Assembly: GCA_025331435.1 (NCBI GenBank)
Contig: JAIWNI010000094.1
Coordinates: 45,587-109,586, forward strand
Direction: 5' to 3'
Length of the DNA stretch: 64,000 nucleotides
Source: Choanephora cucurbitarum
Lineage: Eukaryota; Mucoromycota; Mucoromycetes; Mucorales; Choanephoraceae
Part shown: piece after piece, positions 56,214 to 64,000 of the stretch
Layout of the letters: the number at the start of each line of letters is the position of its first letter
Numbering within the stretch: position 1 is the first letter of the stretch
Made by a program: the position numbers and the translations under genes
Notes under the pieces: model-generated
What the model was told of the DNA's origin: nothing
Database searches by the model: none
The model's input: the letters and a program-made list of their open reading frames with translations, nothing else

Positions 56214-57639
56214 TAGTTTCTATAAACACAAACTACAACCTCCAGAACAAAGCACTAGCACTCAAAGTTTTTTTTTATTTATCTCCTTCTGAGATCTCCT
56301 GAGCAGTCTACCAGATTGTCGGTTAAGCACTTTGGTCACAATCTGGATCATTCTCTTCATCTGCCTTTCATTTTTCTTTTTTAAACCTAGTAAGCTAGAC
56401 CCATCCCTTCTCTGACTATATTCCATGTCAAGATTTTTTTTTGCAAAGGTACATACACAGTTTTTCATTCCTTTAAGATTTCTGAATACTCTCTAGCATA
56501 TCCAAGCATTGTGTCACTTCCTGTAGTCTCTCCAAAGATAGTCTCGGTTACTGTGAACATTTAGAATCCATATGCTAATTACAAAATAAATGATGCACAG
56601 TATCATTAATGCATGCTATATCTAGACATAAAGTCTAGAATAGAAATAGAGTAACTGTAATATTTCAATGTCTACTTCTTCTATCTATCCTTTAGATATC
56701 CATTCTAATGTGATGCTAACTTGAGAGACAAATTGAATCTCATATCGAATAGACCAATCGGCTCTTGTGACTCAGTTCTTATCGACGTGGATTACTATTG
56801 ATATCAGCTATACTGAATCAGAATTGAGATGACAAAGAAAATTACAAGATGATGCTAAAGATTTTATTAGATCAATTTCTGTCTATCTTTCCATCTCAGT
56901 TCAGCGACGACCTGAGAGCTAAGTAGGCTTAATATCTGAGACATGGTCAATGATATACCGTTCCGTATCCTCGATATTAACAAAAAATTCTTGATCATCT
57001 TTAGATGAAAGAATTAGTTTATCCGACCTGAAAGATTTAAATACCTACATAATCCATAGCTATAAGCGACATCTGATTCTTCTTTAATAAATCATACGAA
57101 TTCTAAAGGATTTCTTTGTTCCACTCTTGCATTCATATCATAGATCAATCCATCTCTTTATGTCATCTTAAATTTATTTAGTCAGGTAGCAGCAAGTAAT
57201 TCGTCCTATTGTATCACATCCAAAGTTAACCAGAATGGTTTTACTGCTTTCATATCAGGCAAGTACATTGCTTCCCATGAAATATACCAATCCATATACA
57301 CCATAGCTTCCATCAGTATCCTTTTTCTCTTCTTCTCTCTGAGCAAAAGTGTTAATAATACTGCAGCTGCCGTGATCAAGCAATCTACCCATATACCATT
57401 ACAAAGCTAGCCAGCCTTTAATCCAGTGTGATCCACATGCATGTATTTTTTGTTTTACCTTTGCCTGTTGCTTTTCTTTTCTTGTCGTCTAGAATACGCT
57501 TTGTCTACAGCCAGTAATGGCAAATATCCAATATTCATATCCTAACTTTTGAAACTTGGCAACCAGCACTCAACATCTCACTGATCAGCAGAGCCTGTTC
57601 TTTCTCTCATCTATTCAAACTTTGTCATAACGATATCTT
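56214..57639. other. Region without a supported gene
   Basis: AT-rich, with near-random short ORFs. It has the look of a long-decayed coding region or transposon, but no motif survives. Confidence 0.4.
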
Positions 57640-58282
57640 TGGTAACCTTGTTGTATCGGAAAACAAATTTAGAGCTCGATTTGTCTGTGCAACGCGAAAG
57701 GAAGATAATGCAAAAACTCACTGCCTCGGGAGTTATCAGGGAGCGAGTTCGGGGGGGGGGGGGGTAAAATGTCGATTTACTCCCCTCTGAGTTAGCTGCT
57801 GTTATGCAACATTTACTGGGCAGGTTTTTTCATTTTAGTTTTTTTTTAACCATGTCTCTAACCAATAGAATAAAGATCACTGCTGTATACTTTTAAACCA
57901 GGCGTTTGAAAAAGAGTATGCGTAAGGTTCTGAAAGCAAGTATTAACAAGCTTATGAAGATAAAATAGATAATCTCATATTTGAAATAGATAGTATTCAT
58001 TTATCATATGCGTTGAGCTTGAATTTATCTTATTGGTTTGTGTTGAATGAACACCTTCTGCTTCATTCAAAATTTCTATAGATCTTTAGTTAACCAAAAG
58101 AGTACTAGAAGCTTCTACTACGGGCAGGCTAACTTAGAGGGGAGTAAATCGACATTTTACCCCCCCCCCCCGAACTCGCTCCCTGATAACTCCCGAGGCA
58201 GTGAGTTTTTGTATTATCTCCCTTTCGCGTTGCACAGACAAATCAAGCTCTAACTTTGTTTCTCAACACAACAAGATTACCA
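57640..58282. mobile_element. Non-autonomous element with ~165-bp terminal inverted repeats
   Basis: The left arm (57640 to about 57803) begins TGGTAACCTTGTTGTA and contains CTGTGCAACGCGAAAGG, TCAGGGAGCGAGTTCG, a run of 13 G and GTAAAATGTCGATTTACTCC. The right arm (about 58117-58282) is its reverse complement with a shorter run of C. The centre of about 310 bp has only a short ORF. The structure is that of a long-TIR MITE or foldback element. Target duplications were not evident, and I cannot assign a superfamily. Confidence 0.85.
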
Positions 58283-58764
58283 CCAGAATTTTTTTCTGTA
58301 AAACAAAAGCAGTTTTGTGAAGCATGCCGTTTAATATTCCTTTTTTGGACAGTGACTGAAGTACTCAGAGAAAGAAACTTGGATTGATATATGTGATTTT
58401 TAGTGTGTAGCTAGTGGCTTAAAGGGAGTGAAAATGAACACACTCCTGTCTGGGTTCATTAGTGTTATGTTTCGTTGAATAAAAGGAAAAATTCTTATCC
58501 TTTCTAACAATTTAAATTTCGCAATGCACATTTTACACTATATCATAAATATCCATTAAGCGTAGCACTTTCCTTATTTTTTTACAAACGCAGAAAAAAA
58601 ATCACCATGAAAAAAAGAAAACTTGCTCCGAAAAAATTCAATTAACAGCTAAAAGTTTCTTATGATGTTTACTATTCGTCATGAAAAAAAGATGGGAAGA
58701 ACAAATAAAAAAAGGCAAGGTAGTTGTTGACAGTATAGAATTGTTTTATCTATATAGCTGTTAT
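58283..58764. other. Intergenic, no gene seen
   Basis: AT-rich sequence between the long-TIR element and the dispersed repeat. Confidence 0.5.
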
Positions 58765-59652
58765 ATATGTCATGTAACTAGTCGCTAGAATTAAAGAACA
58801 GAAAATAGGATACGATATTGAGGTAAACAGAGTGGAGCGATAGGAAAAAATAAAATTAAAATAGATAGGGGGACATCTTGCACCATTGTTACGCCAATCT
58901 TTTTCTTTCTTTTTTTTTCTCTCTCTCTAGTTGACATGAAACCCTATTGTATTGTGTCATTTATTTTCTTCTTGATTTTTAGCCCAAGATAGGAAAAAAA
59001 GGAAGAGGAAAAAGAAGAGGAAAGGAGAATGGCTGGTACTTATGATGTAGAGTTAGTGATGCATGCGAAGAGTAATTGCCAAGTTGAGCAAAGTTTAAGG
59101 TAAAAGAAGAAGAGTAAAAAAGAAAGTAAAAAGCATACAGAGAAGATGTAATAGTCATGCATGAGAAAAGGGTTTGATTAGAAGGCGTGACGCAAAAAAA
59201 TCTTGCTAAAGTCTTTGGAAAAAAAAATGGAGAAAAGAAAACTCATACTTCTCTCTCTTTCTTTCTTTTTGAATTTCCTTCCATCTCAAAAATAAAGTGA
59301 CATCTTCTCTTAAAATTTAAACGCTTCTTTTGTCATTTGTATGCTTCATAATATTCTTCGAAAATCAATACAAACAAAAGCCATGTGAGGCCTGTTCATC
59401 GTTGAGTTGATTGAGCTAGCGAGAATGGTATGTATCAGAATGAAGATAGCCATAAAATTGATCACAGACCTAAACTAGTCAGTATTTCTTGCTTTGTCTC
59501 TGTTACCTATAAAGGAGAAGCGAAAAGAGCAGGAACTAAAGACAATAATTCACATAACATGATTGCTATCTATAATACTGAGTGAAGATCCTATCTAAGA
59601 AAAAAAAGTCGATGTGCTGAAAATTGGAACCAACAAATGAAAAACAATGTCT
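58765..59652. repeat. Dispersed repeat, copy B, split by about 690 bp
   Basis: 58765-58920 and 59617-59652 together correspond to 34107-34290 in the same orientation. The intervening 690 bp (starting TCTCTCTCTAGTTGACATG) has no counterpart in the first copy and may be an insertion. No TIR or coding frame is obvious in it. Confidence 0.6.
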
Positions 59653-62600
59653 ATTCTGCTTTATTATCATTGCTTTTTTTTACAAGCAGTTTTTTTTGTA
59701 ATAGGCATAAGTCGTTTTAGTCCATTTTTGGCAGCCATCTTGAGTCGGAAGCCTGAGCCACAATTGTCATCTTCGCAATTTCAGATACTCAACGTTCCAT
59801 TGCGGACAGAAGTCGTCCTAACAAGTGAATCTGAGACTTAAACAGAAGGAGTAGAGCTTTTATTGCAACCAAAAGCAATCTTATTCATAGTAATTGCATC
59901 ACGACTAGAAGTAGGATCTAAGAGGCAGAAGCTATTTTTTTAAAAAAAAAAGCGATATATATATATATGCGTACATAGGGCTTGCAAGAATAGTAGGCTT
60001 GGAGTCTATTATAAAAGCGTCAATGTTCTAGGCAACAGCAGCTTTGAGGTGAAGTGCTTGATTGCCATACTTTTTTATTGGGTCTTGTTTTGACAAATCG
60101 CTCTTCGAAACATTTTGTCAAAAACAGTAGATGTGTTGAGATAGTCTGTTTGCATAGAATGCAGTTGTCAAAAAAATGCAACTGTTTGATGCGTATTATT
60201 CTTTGTCTTTCTGAACACCCTTCGTTAATTTATTAAGTTGTTTAACATTGATACTTGTAATCATCCAAACTTCCATCTCTTTTTTATTTCTTTTTTGGTC
60301 AAATGCAGTCAAACTTGATCTCTCTGTTTTTATGCGTAATTCATTCCTTTTTTTCTTTTTTTTTTTTTTTTTAGAAATGTACATGATTGTTTATTGTTCT
60401 TTCTTTTTGTTTCTCTTCATTGTTTGTTGCTTTGAGAGCAATCTCTAGTATTTTCATAGTATCGCTCATTGTTCTGTTCTTCTTGACATACTCCCTGAGT
60501 TGTGCAGAGATATCCTAAAGCAGGCTTTCTTTTCGCACCTTCACAGATCCATCTCATTGGTCAACGAACAGTAAGTAAAATAAAACGAAACTGCCTCACA
60601 TCACATATGCAACTGAGCAGGATGTTCTTATAAATGCTATACTTTTTATTTCAATTGAACACGTGCCCCTTGCATACCACTGTAGTCATCTAACCTTCAA
60701 CATGCCTAGTAATTGTCATAGCCATCAGTATGCATCATCTACAATCTTAGACTGAGAATGCTGATACATTCGTTCTAAGCCATCTTATTTCCTTCTTGGC
60801 AAAATTCCATCCTGATCAAGAGCTGAGAAAAAAAAAGAAAAAAGGAAGCAAAACAGATTGCTATTGAAAGTTGTATTGTTGTCATCAGGTAGCCTTCTGT
60901 CTACCAGAAAGTGTTCATACTACCACACAAGTCTCAATAGTTCATAAGAGTGCTTTGTGCGTAAATATAGACGTAGCTTCAGTAATCAGGATCAAACAAT
61001 TCATCCGCATACTAGTCCAAAATGTGAGTCAGTGCAATTCGTTTGCGTCTATCTCTTCTCTGCTTTTACCTCTTACTTTGCTTGCCTGTATGCCTCGTAT
61101 AATCTTCTTCATTCTCCAATACACGTATTACATGTGCTTAATGTATTCGGTTTCTTTATCTAATCAATACCCTAAATCCAATGCCTGGCTTGTTATCAAA
61201 TCCTTTATATTCTGTCTCATATCTTCCATCTCATCCTTATATCGTCTGTACTGTCAGCTAGTCACAACAAATTTGTTCTGCTTCTACTACACAGTATACT
61301 GGTAATGTGTCCACTTGCTGTGTGATTGGTGTATTTGTCTCTTCAAGCCTTGAAATCAAATAAGTAATACTATATTGTGCTTCTCTTCTACTTTCGATAG
61401 CTTCTAGTAATCATGTCATGGGTAATAACACGTAGGCAAAGAAAAGAATCTGCGCTTACGATCAAATGGAAAATAAGGGTTTTTAAAAAAAAAAAAAGGG
61501 AAGTAGAAAGTTAATCTTACGAATGACATTAAGATTCATAAAACATCATTGGTGAAATGCTAGCTTGTCGCGTCATAGAACAAGCTTTTGTTGTCTCTTT
61601 TAGGCTTTGGCTTAGTTGGTTGAGCTCTAGGCTTAGTAAATAAGAAGCAAAAAAAGAAGTCGATTGTTGATGTAGAATAGAAAACAATCAAATAATTTTC
61701 GTCCAAATACAAATAGGGTATCTCGTGTAACAACAAGGGGTCAGGGCATAAACTATTTTCCGAAGATCTTTTGCATGAAGTTCAGATTCTTTGCTCAATA
61801 GGAACATCTGAACAAGTTTTTATGGGATATAAAGCTAAAGAAGTAATTAAAGATAAGATAGTCTAATGAACCAATTATGATTTTAATTTACTGCATTTCA
61901 TCCTGATATTTTTCTGTGTGAATGAATGCTTGCGTGTATATGGAATCAAAACTGCAAAAAATAAATTGGCACTTTATGAAGACCCTCGAATCACAGCTTT
62001 TATTGAAACGGGTGAAGCTATGCACATAAACGGATTCTCTCCATAAGTCTTGAATGTAGTTTGAATGATTTTTAAGCATTGTCTATTTCATGAAGCTTTT
62101 TGTTTCGTAAGCTTCCCGTAAAGCCGATCGAGACTCAAAAGATCTTGCTGAGCTTTGAAACCCATATAGCAAGACCACTGCATGAGAATTCATTATGCTG
62201 CTTAGTATTTCACGTAAATACTATCCTAAAAGTCTTGGTTTGATAGCAAGCTTATTTCTCAAGCTGACCAATTTAACTATCAATCTCTATGAATATTCAT
62301 TAAATAGAGTCTGCTGATTGAACTGGTATAAGTAGATGTAATTCAATACTAGCTGAGCAAATGAGCAAAAACAACATTTTTAAGAAGTACATTAAGCCAT
62401 ACATTCATGAAATAATCAAAAATTTTCTGAATGACTAGGTACAACAGAATTAGACTTACTGCTCAAATTGTTAAAAGAGATACTTGTTTTACTTTGTGTT
62501 GTATTTGAGCTGTTGAAATGGATCCAAAAATTTCAACAGAATACAAAAACAATTCCATGCCAATATTTTCTGATGCAATCATAGCATGACTCAAACTTAC

Positions 62601-64000
62601 AGCAAGTTCAGTTTCTAATAGAAGCAAATATCATTCATTATGACATTTGACTTACTATTTCACTCGTAACACAATGATACATATCATATAACAAGCACCT
62701 TTTTTTGTTGGCAAAAAAGGCTTGATACCAAATGCATAGCTCTTATATATTGGTCTGTGACAGCACATATCGCGAAGGCAAAGTGCGATTCAAAATGCAC
62801 ATTCTCATCGTGATACGATTTAAGAACCAAAAGGAAAGATATTAATGATTACAATTGTCGAGAAATAAACTATAATATCTGTGATCATACTATCAAGAAG
62901 TGATGACTGACTGAAACGCTCGTTGTGTTCAACATTAAATGCATACAAGGCGCTAATTTAGCCTCTGTTTTGATGATAAATGGTCCACATATACTTTTTC
63001 TAAGGCCAACAAAAAGATACTTTGAAGAACATACCTATTCACATTGTGTTTGATAGAATCTGAATGCAAAGCTAAGCACACTGGTATCAACATGGACTCC
63101 AAATCAATTTAAAATAATTGAGCTTTCTCAAAATTACATGCAAACCAAATGAAATAATTGATAGATGCAATGATGCGTTCACTTTTCATGCAATTCGCTT
63201 AGTTATAATAATCTCAGTTTCGGAAGTCACGAATGAACAGTGAGACGAGAGAGATGCTTTCAGTGTAAATGAACTATACCATTTCCTCTTTCTTAAAGTG
63301 TTCTTGAAATAATGGAAATTTTTTAAAGTAAAAAATTCTGGTTCGAAGCTCAGCAAATTGAAGGCAAAACATACTGTGTTTTGAAAAAGAAGTCTCCGTT
63401 AGACATTAACATCTAGTTAAATTAAACACAGTGATTAGAAGTTATGCTAAAAAGCAAAGAGCCGTAAAGATCTAAGCTGAAGAACAAGGTAAAAAGGCTA
63501 TCTGATTTATTTTGTTGGTAATCTAGCATTGCTTGTTCCATTAGATTTGTTACAAGAAACTATCATGGTTTGTTCATATATATTTTAGGAGCCTTAGTGC
63601 AAATGGATATTGATATGAGCTTGTTAATACATCGGCTTTCTCTCAAGGTGAGTAGTATAATGGCCGGAAAACTTACTCCAATTTCTCTGCATGAAGTTTT
63701 TAAATTATAGCGCAGTATCAAAAAGAATCGAAAAAATTATAACTCTATAGAATTTCGGCTTTAATAGTGGGAGCTTTTCAGAACAAAAGTATTCTAAATC
63801 ACTGAATTTTTTTGAACTGGGAAAATGATATGTATAGACATGTTTTTATCAAAACAAGCTAAGAGTGGTAAACAATGAAACCATTTCGACATTTGAACAA
63901 GCAATTAATGTTATTATACAAATAATAAACCATTATCTCATGTTGTTAGCAAATGGCCCCTAAATGGCAATAGTCGCATCAAGATACATAGAGAGGCCAT
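59653..64000. other. AT-rich terminal stretch without a supported gene
   Basis: Several T and A homopolymers (for example near 60355-60373 and 61484-61497) and no reading frame with recognisable features. The longest ORF (60871-61305, 144 codons) is composed of random-looking hydrophobic residues. It may be heterochromatic or ancient transposon-derived DNA. Confidence 0.4.

Noticed and set aside
60871..61305. 144-codon hydrophobic ORF as a membrane protein
   Set aside because: It has Ser/Ile/Leu-rich random-looking composition in AT-rich DNA and no promoter, intron or motif support.
58283..64000. tRNA or rRNA genes
   Set aside because: I looked for GGTTCGANTCC-type T-arm sequences and paired acceptor stems here and across the window. 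Isolated GTTCGA words were not flanked by a cloverleaf.

Overview
The window looks like nuclear DNA from a filamentous fungus of the Mucoromycota, most likely Mucorales. The base composition is AT-rich and coding genes carry short spliceosomal introns, mostly 50-90 bp, with GT...AG ends. The gene set includes a myosin-motor/chitin synthase fusion, uS7/RPS5, TDP1 and a SNF2/CHD-type remodeler. The order is inferred from gene style, not from any search.

Layout. 1-97: the first codons of a gene running off the left edge, with a presequence-like N-terminus. 0.4-5.7 kb: a transposon graveyard holding a Tc1/mariner transposase remnant, a DIRS/Ngaro-like RT-RNase H remnant and a Helitron Rep-helicase remnant, all frameshifted. 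6.2-25.9 kb: the gene-dense part, holding a PHD/chromo/SNF2 remodeler (+), a glutathione S-transferase (-), a myosin-motor chitin synthase (+), RPS5 (-), a lysine-type methyltransferase (+) and TDP1 (-). I rebuilt exon structures for all of these by matching splice sites to reading frame and family motifs; each multi-exon model closes in frame. A decayed gene remnant sits at 12.5-12.8 kb. 26-64 kb: gene-poor DNA dominated by repeats.

The repeat-rich part has its own architecture. A segment of about 3 kb occurs twice in inverted orientation (about 27.49-30.49 and 52.69-55.74 kb). Each copy carries one intact gene for an unrecognised Thr/Pro-rich protein with a basic C-terminus, the same upstream CCAAT plus palindrome module, and the same GC-rich degenerate repeat downstream. 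Between them lies a belt of micro- and minisatellites (31-42 kb), three related TA-flanked MITE copies (two inside, one just outside), and, most strikingly, a roughly 1-kb array (36.28-37.25 kb) of about 15 short hairpins that share a conserved 9-nt loop while their stems vary with compensatory and G-U changes. A 146-bp tandem repeat follows. Further right are a decayed family gene (45.8-46.9 kb), a Tc1 fragment (47.1 kb), a small two-exon gene for a Lys/Glu-rich protein (51.5-52.0 kb), a 640-bp element with long terminal inverted repeats (57.64-58.28 kb) and about 4 kb of AT-rich DNA in which I see no gene.

The conventional genes do not form a pathway. They are separate housekeeping functions (chromatin remodelling, detoxification, cell wall synthesis, translation, protein methylation, DNA repair) arranged mostly as convergent or divergent neighbours. 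The best candidates for something undescribed are the hairpin array and the inverted gene pair.
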